From NCBI GenBank assembly GCA_003971905.1, contig RSEE01000013.1, positions 682,001 through 746,000 of the forward strand: 64,000 bases of DNA. Reading direction: 5' to 3'. Made by a program: the position numbers and the translations under genes. Under the pieces are notes generated by a model that saw only the letters and a program-made list of their open reading frames with translations, was not told where the DNA came from and searched no databases. This document shows, one piece after another, positions 46,015-59,551 of this stretch; the first letter of the stretch is position 1; every line of letters starts with the position of its first letter. The stretch is from Moniliella sp. 'wahieum'. Taxonomy: Eukaryota > Basidiomycota > Moniliellomycetes > Moniliellales > Moniliellaceae.

Positions 46015-47291
46015 GGTTGGATGCACTGGGTAGGGGTGGTGGCAAACGGCGAGCAGGCGCGGCCACTTGGCGTGGCCGACGACGGGTGGCCGGAATGGAT
46101 GCAGTTGGGACGGGGCGCAACCCTACTGCGCGGCCGCTCATCACGCGTCAGCGGTCGCAGCCGAGCGCGTCAGCTCAGCCTTGGGGGGGCAGGGGGGCGC
46201 GGGCACTGGCGCCGTGCGGGGCTTGCGCCCACACGCTGGGTGCTGGGGGATGGCGCTGGGCTGGGGCTGGGCCCGTGCGTCGCCGCCCCCCGGCAGAGCG
46301 CCCGCGGGCTGCGCTGGGAGCAGCTTGCGCCACCAGCACCAGTGCCCGCCCGCCTTCTTCCCAGCGGAACGCCCATTCCGCCCCTGCGTCCCACCGCCGC
46401 CCGCCCGCGCCACCGCTCCTACTCAGCCTCGATGATACTGCGTGCACACAAAGCCCATCCGCAGGCAGGGCAGCCTCTCCAGCACAACGCAGCGGCCGCT
46501 CAGCCTTGCTCGCCATCATCCGTCATCCATCGCGCCGCAATCCACCTCGCCTCTCCTGGGGCCTGAGACGCAGGCCCATTCGTGGAAACTCGCGAGGAGG
46601 GAGCGTCTGAGGCTTGAGCTTGAGCTTGAGCCACTGAGCGTGATAAACTTGCGACAGGGCTTGAAGCTTGGAACTCTTGATGTTTGAAGCTTGGACAGTC
46701 TAAGCCTCAAGATCCACACGCTCCACAAGCTCCCCAAGCCCTCATCAGATCTCTGACAACCCCCTTCTATGGTGGGACCCTACGCCCTCTGCGCCACCCC
46801 GACTGTCCCTGTCATCTGCAGCGGGCAAGGAACGTAGACGACGTTGACGTTGAGGCACTTTTGACGGTCAAGCTTCAAGCCTCTAGATGTCCCAAGCTAG
46901 CTTGTGATTGCGCTTGATCACTGATCGATGATAGCAGAAGTATCTGACTACGGCCGCTGGCGTGCCTTAAGTTATAGTCACTCGCTCGCATCAAATCCAT
47001 CCACCCATTTTGACAGGAGGAAGTTGCTTCGTACAAAGGGGGCGGCATGGGCCTAGCAGGGGCGACAGGGGCAAAAGGGTCGCATGTTGACGTTGCTGTC
47101 AGGAATAAGGGGAGGGGTGTTGGGGCAGGACGAGATGCAAGTTGGCGCTCAATGTGTATGTTCAGGTGAAGACCTCTGTGGGATCGAGATGATCAGCCAA
47201 CGTCAAGAAGGAGGGGAAAGGTAAAGAGAAGAGACGAATCACAGTATGGATGGAAAGGCCATGTAAGGCCCTAGGGAGGTTAAACTGGACT
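46015..47291. other. Intergenic upstream of YPD1
   Basis: GC-rich left part (46015-46560) with no convincing gene, then GCTTGA and AAGCTT heptamers (46612-46695), then AT-richer DNA up to the eIF4G stop. No gene found. Confidence 0.55.
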
Positions 47292-50200
47292 TCAAGTCAA
47301 CAACCGCGTCTTGACTGCCTTCAACAGCTTGGCCTCGCCGGCTTGTTTCGCAGCCACCCGCACTTCAGGAAGCTCCAAATCATCTTGGTCTGAATGTAGG
47401 TACAAGCCAGACGCTCAATCTCCTCCAAGGGCAGCTGGGCGCCGAGGAGCAGGATGGCAAGAAAGGACCAGAGGTGCGGGATGTCCACTTGATCATCGAG
47501 TGCCGTCTCAAAAGAGCAGAACGGAACCCCTTCTCCACTTGTGCAGGCGATATCAACGCCTTCCCCACCCATGCCGTAAAGAGCCGGCCCGCGTTCCACC
47601 ACACCCACTTTTTTGTTCAAGGTAGGCGGACAAACGCCTCCATCATCTCGCCTCTCCATACGGGGGGCAGGCTGCTTGCCGCCGCCACCGCCGCATCAAT
47701 GGTTGAATGGCAAACCATTCTTCAACGTCGTTGCGGATCCGCTGTTGAGTTCCGCTCGGCTCATAATATCTCCTCCATCATTTCCTGATGTAGAGGACGG
47801 GGACGATTCTTCTCTCCTGCTCGTAACTCGCAAGAAGCGCAACAAAGTAGTTGCTAGACTCGAGGGGTGTCGCGTGCCAGAGGTGAGTTTCCCTCGTTTG
47901 AACAGTAGATTGGTCCTAATAGGACTCTTTCCAGTATTCGAGGCATCGATGGGGACGAATTCTGTTGGTTGGGATCCACATCCTTCCTTTGGCGCTATAC
48001 TGGACGTGCGTGGTGCTGCAGCACTCGGATTGGAAGGGTGCAAAGAGGGAGGAGGTGCACTGGTCGACCAAGGTGAACTTCCTTTTGTCTCCACTGGGGA
48101 AGGGGTTTTGGCAATTGAGAGTGGGATTGGATGTTCGCCTCCGTCCCTCCTGTCTTGGTTGGGTATTAGGTCGTCTCGCATCAAGTGCGAGATCCACTTG
48201 TTCTTCGTAGTTCAAGAAGGTCAAGGATCATGAACCGTGCTCGGGAACTCAGCTGTGGCTGAGTGCTCAACTGATCAAAAACGGATGTAAATGTCCTGCA
48301 AGTTATTCCTCTGTACGAACCAGGCCTCATTCTTGGCTGCAGGCCCACCGCTCATCCTCTGTTGGGCCAGATGAGTGGCAATGAGTTGATCCATCTTGGG
48401 TCCGACGGCCTGAGTCAGTTGGACCCCCTTCTCATCTCATCCTCTTCTAACTCGTGCTCATTGCTGAGCAAAGTGTTTAAACAGCTGATACGATCATCTT
48501 ATTCACCAGGCCAAAGTTGAAAAGCGAACCGATGAATTGCAGCAGCCCCAGTGTTCGTCGCTTTGCCTTCTGTGCCTCGTAATACTCGTCGTCATTACCG
48601 CCGCCTCACCAAGCTTTTTGAGCCGCATCGCTCGGCCAGCGCATCCTCTGAAGTTGTTCTCCTTCCTTTTCCCCATTCGCTTTCGGGCTGCCACCTGGGT
48701 CAAGCGGAAATCGGCCCAGGTCGAAGCTTTCCACCCTCCAAGTTCGGGCGTAAGGCAGACCGAATGCTTTGATCGATCGAACGCACAAGAGTGTCACACA
48801 GCTGGGCATAAATTTGGGAAAAGTTGGGCTCATCAATCGTTTTGGCAAAGATCATATCGATCACCAGCTGCATCGTCTCCGCTTCTTCTTCCTCCACACT
48901 CTTTTGGTCCATTCAATGATTTGGGCTGACACGACTGGGAAGTTGACAACTGTCAGCTTGTTCAGTAGGGACTTGATCTTCCGTGCTGGTTGCTCTTCCA
49001 AGCCCTTATGAACCATCGATGACGAGGTAAAAACTGTGTGGTATCCAGCGATTTTCCCTGTGCAGTAAGGGTGGAGAAGAGACGGAAGTGGAGGGGATGA
49101 GGCCTGGTATGCGTAAAGGTCTCCGTTGCGTGCTTCCGTCACTGTTGGAACGAATCGTATCCCGAGGCATGAAGGGGGCCTCCATTGACCTGCGCATAAG
49201 ACGGACGATGGTGAATATGTCAGAGGAGCTCAAGGGCCCATTGACAAAGTCTCGGTCTCCGGCTGAGATGATGTTGGGCACATTGATTTGGGATAATGAG
49301 GCTGGTAAGGCATGTGTTACACTACCGTGTGAGTTGTGCCGCCACGTGGAGAGAAGATGGATGGAATGGGCGACATGTCCCCGAAAGTGGTCGTCCAACA
49401 GACGTTTGAACCGCAACAAGAACTCGATTGTGTACCTTGTTTTCCCCATGCTACTGCTCAGAGCCGGGGTCTGGACCGATGCAGGACACACCACTTTCGC
49501 GGGATCCACTGGCAAAGCAGAATACCGGAATGCTGAATTTACTCCTTTTGGCAGCGATAGGAAGGAATTGGTACCCGAGGGAGAACTCGCAACCGAATTG
49601 GCTCCGACCAAAGGAGTTTGAAAGGGAGGCTTGGGCTCATCGGGCTTGCTTAGAGCAGAATTATGGATGTGGGACCGCAGAGTTGTAACGCGACGAGGTG
49701 TCTGACCGGACAATAGGCTTGCCGGCATGGAAGTGTGTTTGACGATTTTCTCACGTCCCTCTCTTGGGGAATAGGTCACTTCCCCCTCTTTTACAGTTAT
49801 TGGGAGAACAGGGATGGTCAGAGACACCATTTTGGCCTTCTGTCCACTTTGAGTTTGAAATCCGGTCTTCCCTGTCTCAGTCGTAGATAAGGCCTCTTCC
49901 TTGACGGCGTTAGCTTTTGTGAACCCCTGCACTTCACCTTCTCTTTCTCGTATGGTGCCTTGACTTCAGCCTGTTCTTCTCAGCCTCACTTTCAGCATCA
50001 GTTTCGGCCTTCTTGCTAGCCTCGACTTCCGTCTCCACTCTTACTCCAGTCGCTTCCTCGCCATTGGCTTTGGCCTTATCCTCATTCTGCGCTTTGAAGA
50101 CCCTGTTGGCTTCCTCCACTGGTTTAGACTTGACTTCATCCTCCCTTTTGATCTTGGCCTCTTCCCCAGCTGGAACCGTTGACGTCAATACCAGCTTTGA

Positions 50201-51296
50201 CCCTGGCTTGGACCACAGCTTCGGCCTTCGCTTCCGCTGTCACTTTCGTCTGGAGCTCCGGCTCTAACTGGAACATAGGTTTCCCCTCCTCAACTGTTCG
50301 GGTATCCTGCTGGTGAAGCCCGACGTGTTGATCGTCTTCATCTTGCATCACTTCCTTCCAAGTCTCATGACCGGGGGGGCAGGACCCGGTCGAGGTTGGG
50401 TAGCGAGCTGCTCTTCTACTCCACGAAACGGAATGAGAAGCAGGCTTGGATCGGCGCCCGGGTTACTTGGCGGCGGAATGCAGCGTACCAACCCGAGCAG
50501 GTTTCGGCCGATTCACTTTCAGTTCCCAAATGCAACTGCCAAATGGGGGCCAACGTAGCAGGTTGCTGGTCCAATTGGATTTTGCCAGTTTCGACAGCGT
50601 GATGGGCTGGTGACTTGCCGGGTCAAGGATGAGAATCGCCCTGCTGTCGCATGCCGGCGGGGATGACGAAACTCGCGCGTGCGGGTTGAGTGGCGCGGCG
50701 GTCGTAGCTTGACTGGTAGGCGCGGTGGTAAGCAAGGAAGAATAGGGGAGGAGGCCGAAGGGCTGTTGCCCCGACGGGAGTGGGAGTGGGGATGGGGGTA
50801 GGGGGGTAGCGTACCTCGCTGCAGGCGGTGGGGCAGGGCAGTAAAATGGCGGCGCAAAGTAAGGGCGCGGCATGTGATGCATGTTGGGCTGTTGGTGATG
50901 AAGCTGGGAAGCGGGACGGGTTGAGGTACAGGCGAGGGTGTCCGCACGTTGGACAAGTGCGGGTCCGAGGATGCGTGCCCCTCGACAAACGAAGGTGGGA
51001 AGGGCGGCACATTTATATTGTCGAGCTTGTCGTGGGACAATGGGGATGAACTGTTGTCTGTCCCTGCGGACGGCGTGGTGTGTTGGCCGCCATGTCTCAA
51101 GTGCTTTTTCGACGAGCGCTGCGGGTGGGAGCGGGGAATGTGGATGGGCCTCCACATCTGTGGCGAAAGCGCGTGTCAGGGCGCAGAACGTGAGAGCACA
51201 CATACCCAAGAACAGAATAAACTAAGGATCGTGCTTACTGCTGCTCCCGGAGAAGTTTCCTTTAGCGGCTTCCGAGTATTTGGACTTGGGCCGCAT
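47292..51296 (-). CDS. Translation initiation factor eIF4G
   Basis: Scaffold linking eIF4E, eIF4A and poly(A)-binding protein on capped mRNA. Start MRPKSKYSEAAKGNFSG (ATG 51296-51294), 81-nt intron 51158-51238, then NVEAHPHSPLPPAAL. The N-terminal region has PFPPSFVEGHASSDPHLS, HMPRPYFAPPFY and SRAILILDPASHQPITL, a block typical of fungal eIF4G, then a Lys/Glu-rich stretch (EEAKIKREDEVKSKPVEEAN). GKTRYTIEFLLRFKRL holds the eIF4E-binding YxxxxL-hydrophobic motif (49434-49414). MIF4G pieces: KIKSLLNKLTVVNFPVVSAQ, MQLVIDMIFAKTIDEPNFSQ, IYAQLCDTLV and AKRRTLGLLQFIGSLFNFGL. A C-terminal MA3-like domain reads ISPAQVEKGFRSALL and DQVDIPHLWSFLAILLLGAQ, ending KAVKTRLLT. The MA3 domain is more often noted in animal eIF4G; its presence here is supported by this match. 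Many frame moves. Confidence 0.9.
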
Positions 51297-52235
51297 TCGA
51301 TGGCCATTTAGGATGCGGTGGGAAGAGTGTCGGGAGTGGTGGGAAGAGGGTAGGCCAAAGACTGGGAAGGGGGGGCACGGAAGGTGGAGAGGGTGGGATA
51401 CGACGGGGTGTTGTATCCTCCACCTTTGCATTTGCCACTGCTCCTCTGTGGCCGGCTACCAAGTGGCCAAAGCGCCAGAATCCCTCCGGCGGCCACAGCG
51501 GGACCCTACTTTTTGACGTTCGCCTATGTATCTCGCATTGAATTGACCACAAACCCGTCTCGGGAAGCACAGGCATTGCTTTGTGCAGCATTTGAGCGGC
51601 ATTGTAGCCATGCGGCGCAGCTGTGGCGCAGCTGCCTTCTCCTGAACCGGGTCTATACGGCGAACGTTTGAACGCTCACTGAAGGCACGGCCATGGGGCG
51701 GTGTGTGCAGAGGGGGAAGGATGCCACTATTACTCCATCACAGCCTCAAGTACGATACTTTTCCAGCGTAGGGGCGATACCTGGCCGACACCTCACCCAC
51801 GCTTTCGAGCTCCTCCCTTCAGCCTAATGCTGTAGCTCAGTCGCAGACGATGCAGCCCTGATGGCTTACTTGGGACAAACCGAAAGACGAGGAATCTGTT
51901 CGGCAGGCAGGAGGGAGAGGGGGTAAGATGATGTAGCTAAGATCGAGGGTGCGCACGGGCAAACAGCAGGAGTACGAGAGGCGAGCCAAAGGAAGTCTGG
52001 CTGAGGTATGGAAGAGAGAGATGGGCAGAGAGCAATGATATGCTTGGATCCAACAGCAGAAAAAAACACAGGGGCGTACAGGTCAACACTGTGGCCCAGC
52101 CATAGCATGGGCGGGCCAGGCAAGTGGGTGAGGAAGAGGGGGCAGGGCGGACAGGGCGGGACAAGAAGAGGAGGAAAGGAGAGGAGAAAGGAATGGGATG
52201 AATGAGGGAAGAGAAGCCAGAGAAAAGCAGAGCCG
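51297..52235. other. Gap between eIF4G start and cyclin stop
   Basis: About 0.9 kb, same-strand flanks. The eIF4G promoter lies here. A purine-rich plus-strand run at 52110-52215 probably belongs to the cyclin 3' UTR. No gene found. Confidence 0.5.
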
Positions 52236-53729
52236 TCAGACCCACTTGCACCGTTCTTCCAACGGGTACACCACTGCCGTTTCTTTCCGCCCAGGGGGCA
52301 ACACGACTGCTTGTGCCGACGACTGAGCCGGGGTGAGGGGCACAGGAGAAGTGAGCGAATGGGGAAGTAGCCTGCCGGACTGGCGCTGGTGGAAGAATAA
52401 CTCAACCGCGGCACTGCCTTGACCGATGGACTGGGACCAGGGGGGAAGACGGGGTCGGCAGCCGAGGCTGAGAGGGAAGCGTTCGAGAAGCAATGTTGGG
52501 CTGGGATGACGAGGCTGGGTGGCCGCGAGCGCGCAGCCACGGTGTATGTGGGTGGAGCAAAGGCCGAGGTAGACGCGACGGTCGCGGGTAGAGTTGCCGA
52601 CGGTCAAGGCGCGGGCGGGCGGGTGGTGGTGTAGAGCGGTTGCTGCTGGGTCAGGCCCGGGGCCGAGTAAGTCCGAACGGGTTGGATAGGTTCTGGCAGG
52701 TAGACGGGAGAGGAGCTTGCCAGTGTAGACCGTTCCGCCGTCGGGTTGTGGGCGGGACTGGCGAGGCCGCGGATGCAGCTGCCGAACTAGGCGCAACACA
52801 CGTGAGGTAGATGTATTGGTCCAAATGAACCATAGGGTCGTTGAGGGTTTGGGTGAACCGTTCCAGCTCTTCAGGGGAGACATTGACTTGGAAGTTCAGG
52901 AAGCCGAACAATTCCCGCTCCATGTGGTTTACCTCTGAGAGTGAAAACAGCCCCTGCCCCACAATGGTCCAGGATTTGTTTGAATACGTGTCATCGCAAC
53001 AGCTTTGCTCGCCAGCATCAGCGCACTGAGAAGAGCGGGTGGCCCGCAGAGCCTCGGGCGGCAGGGAAATGTTGCTTGAGTCGCCTGAGTAAGTACAAGG
53101 TCTGGTATGTCACTAGGCTTGGCAAGCGCGTGCGATATAGGGCGTATGCGACGAACTCGGCCAGGCGCGGAGCTGGCTTTTGGCTTGCGCCCACACGGGG
53201 AGGTGAACCATCTCGGCTGCTGTCTGGGCACTCAAACAGGAGATGACAAAGCGTTCACACAGAAGTGATATTGCTAGGAAAGAGGCCACGGGATTCAAGT
53301 CAGCGTCACTCCTTAGAAAGCAAAAGGTACAGTAAGAGAGGAGTGCCGGCACATACACTTGAATCCGTAGAAGGGATCGTAGTCTTTTTTCCGCTCACTG
53401 GCGGCGGGCTTGGTGTTGGAAGTGGCTGCAGCAGTTGACGCAGAGACAGTGGATGCGGATGCGGATGCGATGTGAATGCGGATACAGGGGCGGGAACATC
53501 ACTGACACCAACCGTGGTGCCCGCAGGGGCAGCGGTGGTCGAAGTGTAAGCACTGATGCGAGAAGATGGTTGTTGGTGGTGTGCTGTTGAGGCGGGCCGG
53601 TTGCAGAAGCCGGGATGTAGCGGGGCATGGCAGAGAAGGAGTTGGCACGGGCCCGAGCGGCGGCCGATACGACCAGGCGGGCACAACGGCGGGGGCAACA
53701 GTCGCAGTGGCGGTGGAGGTCATGGCCAT
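52236..53729 (-). CDS. PCL1/2-type (Pho85-like CDK) cyclin
   Basis: Regulatory subunit of a Pho85/Cdk5-type kinase, with roles in G1 and polarity. The start MAMTSTATATVAPAVVPAWS is followed by a Ser/Pro/Thr-rich leader and SERKKDYDPFYGFK. An intron (GTATGT donor near 53357, CTAG acceptor near 53274) precedes RFVISCLSAQTAAEMVHLPV. The cyclin box reads EFVAYALYRTRLPSLVTY, RLKQHFPAARGSAGH, LSALMLASKAV, DDTYSNKSWTIVGQGLFSLS and EVNHMERELFGFLNFQVNVS, the family signature as I know it. The tail is Ser/Pro-rich, ending EERCKWV. Frames move at several places and were read by resemblance; the cyclin box is complete. Upstream DNA to about 54.4 kb has no other coding. Confidence 0.88.
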
Positions 53730-54546
53730 GGCAAACGATGGATCAGGCGCACATGTGGGGGGATGGGAGCATAGAGGTATGGGGAAGGGAGATGAGGGAA
53801 GGGAAGGAGGGCAATTGGTAGTGGAGGGGTAAGGAGAGGAGCAGAGGCGAGGATGGGACAAGACAGGGGCGACGGAAGGGGCGTTGGTGAGAGCAAAAGA
53901 AAGGAGCGAAGGGCCAGGCAAGGGGTAGAAGAAGAAGCGGGACGGTCAATGCAAAGAGCGAGTCTACGTACTGCGGCTGCTGCTGTCTGAGTTGTAACAC
54001 AACAGGTGGCTGGCTGTGCGCTGACATGGAGACACGCCTTTTGGGTCGCGGCAGGTGGCCGTGACGCGCGTGACGCGTGACGGCGTGATGCTTCCAATCG
54101 TTGCTCATCGATGGGCAGCCCAGGGTAGCACGCGGTGCACAGACTCACCGTCTGCCATGTCCCTTGTCGCACAGCGGGGATAGCGCGCAGGCGCGCCTCT
54201 TTCGCCCTTGTTCGGACGACCGTCCGTCCACAAGGAGTGCACAGGCGGGGTGGTGCTGGCTGCTCCCCACGAGAGCACAGACAAATGGCGCCAGGGCCGT
54301 CGGGCGGGCACAGGCGCTCTGCCATCCTCCAGCGCTGGCTGCGGTGAAAGTTATCAACTTGAAGCCTGAAGCTTGACACCTCCACAATCGTCGCCTGGGC
54401 GTTGCTGGCGGCGCGCGCGGGCGCAGAGGGGGGGTACGTTGGGTCCCAATGCTCCGCAGAGCGAGCACCTGAGAGCACACACACGGTGGTCATCGGTGCG
54501 ATGATCGAAGGCTAGATGATTAGCACTATGGACCAAATGATCGATG

Positions 54547-54605
54547 ACTAGTAACTAGTAACTAGAAACTGAGCGTTTAACGTTTAACGTTTAACGTTTA
54601 ACGCG
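54547..54605. repeat. ACTAGTA array followed by GTTTAAC (AACGTT) array
   Basis: Three units of ACTAGTA (54547-54567), then four units of GTTTAAC, which is AACGTTT in another phase (54573-54605). Two different palindrome families lie side by side with the same 7-bp period. Confidence 0.9.
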
Positions 54606-54893
54606 GACATTGAACGTACTGGACGTCTGAACGCAATTTGGAAGTAGCCCTGGGGTGGCTGTCCGTAGATCTAGACTACGGGCGAGGAACACAACCCAGC
54701 CATGCACCCTACTGGCGTGTGTGAGATACTCAAGAGTACCCATCCCTATCGACTATCTCCAGCCATTGACCATCCCACATCGAACATCCCTCCCACTCCA
54801 GGTACCCTGGGGGCTGAGGCTCGGCGCGCTGAGCGATTATCTGGATTATCGATCATCGATCATTTACAGGCTCGAACAGGGAGTCCGTCATGT

Positions 54894-54919
54894 TGATCGA
54901 TGATCGATGATCGATGACC
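54894..54919. repeat. ATCGAT heptamer array (GATCGAT)n
   Basis: Three full units of GATCGAT plus flanks; further copies at 54849-54862, 31379-31398, 37404-37436 and 18834-18846. Confidence 0.9.
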
Positions 54920-56827
54920 TTCTCTCCAAAGGCCCAATGTCCTGCGCATCACCCGTCAAACTGCACTTGCGAACATGCTAACGCCAACGCCGATGCCAAC
55001 GCCAGCAAGGCAGCAATGCAATACGGATTCAATATGCAAGTATCAGGCCCAGGGCTGATGACTGTGATGCAAATTTAATGTCTTGGCCACGGCACGGGTG
55101 GCGCAGTGGCCCGGACTCTGACTAGTGACTACTGGTGCATGGCGGCCTCTGCGTGTGCCGGCCTTTTGCCAGCTCCAGGCCGCGTGGCGCTCCGTACTCA
55201 GTTGCTCAATTCCCAGTTCCTCAGGGCCTCAATATTCAATGCGTCCCTGTGCTTCCTTGTCCCGGTGATAGTTAGAGCGTGTGGCGGCGTTGAACTTGGG
55301 TACGTTGAACTTGTACGGTACGTTGATCCATGATCGATGGCCAATGCACCATACGTACACGTACGCCGAGAACGAACGTCGTCCAGAGGCGTGGGACCAC
55401 TGGGAAGCTACCCGTGAGACTCCGATTGTGCATATGGCCCAACTGCAGCCATCAACCAACCTCACCCGGTCACCGATCATCTCTTCACCAGCCGACGCCC
55501 CCAGCGGCTAGCCAATCTGCAAGCTGCCACCTCCAGGCTTCACCGGCTTCAAGCTTCACCGGCCACCCTTCAAGCTTCAAGCTTCACGAGCTTCAACAGC
55601 TCCAGCTTTGAAAAGCTACATTGTCATGTTGGCACCGATGATCGATGATGGGCAGGCATGCCCTGGCACGCTTGTGACATGTGACATGCGAAGCTTGTGA
55701 GGCTTGAAGCTTGAAGCTTTGAGTACTCCTCCGTACTGGGCGGGAGTGCCCATTTCTGAGCTCAAACGGAGCTCAGATCAATCCAGAGGCTCCACGCTCA
55801 TTGAGATATGCGATTCTGAGCCCCAATCCACGTTCGCCACCAACTTAGGAGTAAATGTCTATTGCCCAAAGGCGACCATCCCGCTCTTACAAGCTTCGAT
55901 CATCAGCTTCATCGACCGCGCATTGAAGGTTGTAGTTCAACCGTGGCTAAGCCTGTGGAGCGCTCGACCGTTCAACGCGTTCAGCACGCGCTCAACGTTG
56001 AATTCAACGTTGTGCTCAAGCGTCACGCGTCATGTACGTGTCGCTTCTATAACATTACGCCCCCTTTGTGCCCTTTCCCTCCAAACCCCCGGTGACGACA
56101 AAAACACATCGATCATCCCCCTTGTACATGTCGATCTCACCGTGCGTTTGTAGTGCCCCTGCCCTCCTATTCCTTCTGCGGCACACATCGGCATTTGTGT
56201 TTTACTACCCAGTTACCACCTATGGTTGCCCTTTCTATACTCTTCGGCCGTGGCCGGCAAACGCAGCCGGCAACATGGCACACACCACCGTTTTGCTCCG
56301 GTGACCGCATGATCGCGTGACCGAGAGTAACCGCGATAATTGGAAAGCGGGGGGTTACCGGTAACCAGTAATTGGTAGCCAACCATACTTGCCTTCGACC
56401 ATTTGGCAATCATATGCAATTCAAAGCGATGCAAATAATCGTCGCCGGTCCCTACTCCCAAAGCGAGAACCAGCAAGGGGCCAGCCCTTCGCGGCGGTGC
56501 AATGAGATGCGGCTTACCAACATACAATACACCTATTCCATATTCACCGGTCACCGCCTTTTCTCAGTCCCTGCCCCCTCCTAAGTTTGGATGATAACGA
56601 AGATGCGGGGCGGCCGGGGACTAGTGGGCCTTGCGCATACGTCTTCGTAAGCAGACCGCCACGTGTCTGTGCTACATTTGCCATCGGCCGTTTGCAGGCG
56701 GGGCAGAAGAGGAGCGGTACTGCAGTACCACAAGGCGGCACCACCATGGAGGATAAATATATTCCGGTAAATCAGGACTGCCTGTCACCGGCCCGTGTGA
56801 TCGGGTGATACATCCCGCTACCTTAGG

Positions 56828-56847
56828 CGTAACGCGTAACGCGTAAC
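56828..56847. repeat. ACGCGT heptamer array (AACGCGT)n
   Basis: Two and a half units of AACGCGT. A variant with spacer G (GACGCGT) stands at 57771-57789. Confidence 0.85.
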
Positions 56848-57338
56848 CTTGGCCCCACCAGCCCGGTCGGACAGCTCGCATCGCCCCCCTCAACGCTCCG
56901 GATCCCCTCGTTATCTCACACTCTCATACCCCCTTCTCTCTTCAAGCTTCAAGCTTCATCTCTTCTTTGGCCCCACCGGCCTTACTAGTTACTCCGCATC
57001 GAAGTTCAATATATTCAATGGTTCAACGTTCAACTGTCACCATGTCACCGGCCAATGGTCCCGTTCAACGTTCCACGTTCATAATGTTCAACGAACGTTC
57101 AGCCACACCTAGTTGACTCTAAGTTTTCATTCTAAACACCGTGCTCTGTACTTCTCAAGTGGCCTCGCGGAATACGGTACTTCTCCAGTATCAGCACTGG
57201 CAACCAGAGGTTCCCTTCCTTCCAAATTCACTTCACCGGTAATGCTCACTACCTATCACCGTGACGCGTGACCCTTCACCTTCACCTTCACCAGTGTGAA
57301 TACATGTGAAATCCTAGACATCTAATCATCTTAAGCAT

Positions 57339-57398
57339 CTAGTCACTAGTCACTAGTCACTAGTCACTAGTCATCGTCTAGTCACTAGTCACTAGTCA
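57339..57398. repeat. ACTAGT heptamer array (CACTAGT)n
   Basis: About seven units of CACTAGT in two blocks separated by CATCGTCTAGT; the longest array in the window. Confidence 0.92.
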
Positions 57399-57867
57399 CT
57401 CTGCCCAGTTCTAGCCATTTGGCCGCCAGACTAAGCTTCATTTCACACACACAGGGGCTTGGCCCCACGCCAACAGCTTTGCCCACCAGCGAGCTAGTAG
57501 GCAATTGGGCACCGGTAGCAGGTAGCAGGTAGCAGGAACTATAGCAACTAGTCCCTAGTCAGCGCAGTCAGCGCCTCCAACCCACTACTGTGGCCGTGGT
57601 GCCATCCGCCAACGAGGGCAGGGTACACAAGCCAACATACCGACGTCCAACTCCGGTAACCGGTAACACCAATATAGTACCGCCACCGAAAGAAAGGCGC
57701 TGTCTGCCTCTTGTGCACCCTACATGTCTTGCCCAACCCACGTTTCTCCACAATTGGATCTTGAAGCTAGCGTGACGCGTGACGCGTGAAGTTTGAAGCT
57801 CGAATTGCTTTGAAATTTGATGTCCAGATGTTCCACGTTCAGGATTTGACCCCCAAGGAGGGTTTCC

Positions 57868-57900
57868 TTCAAGCTTCAAGCTTCAAGCTTCAAGCTTCAC
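57868..57900. repeat. AAGCTT heptamer array (CAAGCTT)n
   Basis: Four and a half units of CAAGCTT, followed by a looser copy at 57911-57921. Confidence 0.92.
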
Positions 57901-58591
57901 GCTTCATCGACTTCAAGCTTCATCGCCGAGGCTCCGCGCTCCTTGCTGCACGTAGCATGCTGCTCCATTCCCTGGTGCGCGTTGGGCTATGGAGAGACTT
58001 CGGCCCATGGGGAGGGGGGAGGGGGAGGCGGCACGCGAGATGAGAGGTGTCGAGGCTTGGAGGGCAACGGGTGCCATATGGTGCATGATGCACAACGCAA
58101 TGATTAATTCGATGATCGACGTGGTTCAGTCGCCGGTGAGACTGTCTTTGCATACATTGGTTCTTCGACGGTCGCGTTCAAACACGCATCGTTCGCCATT
58201 GGAAACTCGCGGCCTGCCGCCACGCGTCACTCTCAGCTTGACGCCAAGAGAAATCCACCTCCAGCCATCAATAAAGTTAACGTTGAGTTCCTCCATACAT
58301 GTACAGTGCCGTCGCCATTGACAGGGGTGCCCGGTGGGTGGGCTTTGAGCGACAGATCACAGATCCAACTTGAAGTGTGTATAGTGTAGCATGCAACTAC
58401 AGTAATTGGTACGAACTATAGTAGAAACATGCCCGTAAGAGCGAGTAATTGCGATGATCGATAGCAGGCATGATGATGTGATCTGTGAAGAAATGCTGAA
58501 AGGAACAAAGTAGCGGAAACGAAAGAAGTTTTCAAAACAAGGTTTGTTTCTCGCTTATGACAGGCCTAACGCGCAACGGGTAACGGGAGAG

Positions 58592-58611
58592 TGAGATCTG
58601 AGATCTGAGAC
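58592..58611. repeat. AGATCT heptamer array (GAGATCT)n
   Basis: Two full units of GAGATCT with a partial third; looser AGATCT pairs stand at 59455-59467 and 59738-59765. Confidence 0.8.
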
Positions 58612-59551
58612 TACGCTGTCTGAAATTGGAAGCTTCGTATAAAACCCTCCACACCCACTGAACAAGGCACTGGCTAAAAGTTATTAGCTACCGGTTACCA
58701 CTAGGCACGGAAGTCACTCCTTGCCCGGTGTACGTATTGAGAATTGGGCTTCAGTAACGCGTAACGGCACTTGTAGGCCTTCGGCCTTTTAGTCCTCACA
58801 GATATCAGATCTTAGACAACAGGTCTACCTTCTTCGAACCTAACATGCAACAGCATAATACAGGCACAAAATAGTACCACCCGCCTATTTGACCACTATC
58901 ATTGAATGATCGAAATGATCGTAGCAATCGATATCCCGATCATTGACAATGCAAACGGTTACCTGTGAGTTTCTATAACCACACCTTGCTCTCCACTTCT
59001 CCAACAAAAATGTATGATCTTCGGCTCTATCACCTACCTACTACATGGTACGGCGTTTGAGTACACGTAACCGTAACATGCACGAAATGAGCGCTGAGCC
59101 TGAGGGGCTGAGCGTGAGCCATACACTTGTGGTGGAAGAAGGGTGTCGAAGCAACCGACCAAAGAGTGGCTCTCTTCTGAAGAATAGCTACTCTCAACTC
59201 GATCTCAACCCCATATATATCCGAGGAATCGACTTGTATCTCCTCCTTCAGGGATTAACGTTTAATGTTTGTATCTGTCGATCACATCAACTGCGTGAGA
59301 TTCAACACGTTCAACGTTCTCGTTCACGTGTTCACCTGTCCATATCCGGCGTTCAACGTCCGTCACTTCCTCCCTCTTGAACCCCCCGGGTGGCTTCTCA
59401 TGTGCTTACTCTGCTGTTATATATAGCCCCGGCCTCATGGCCTGACCCACCGAATCTGAGATCTGAAACGCATTTCATCTTTTTACCTGCATTCCCGGCG
59501 ATACTGATGATGACTGAGATGTACTGATGACCCATGTGTGCGAACGGGGTG

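Noticed and set aside
45268-46610. Long plus-strand open frames over YPD1 and its upstream region
   Set aside because: They are antisense to Ypd1 or low-complexity frames in GC-rich upstream DNA.
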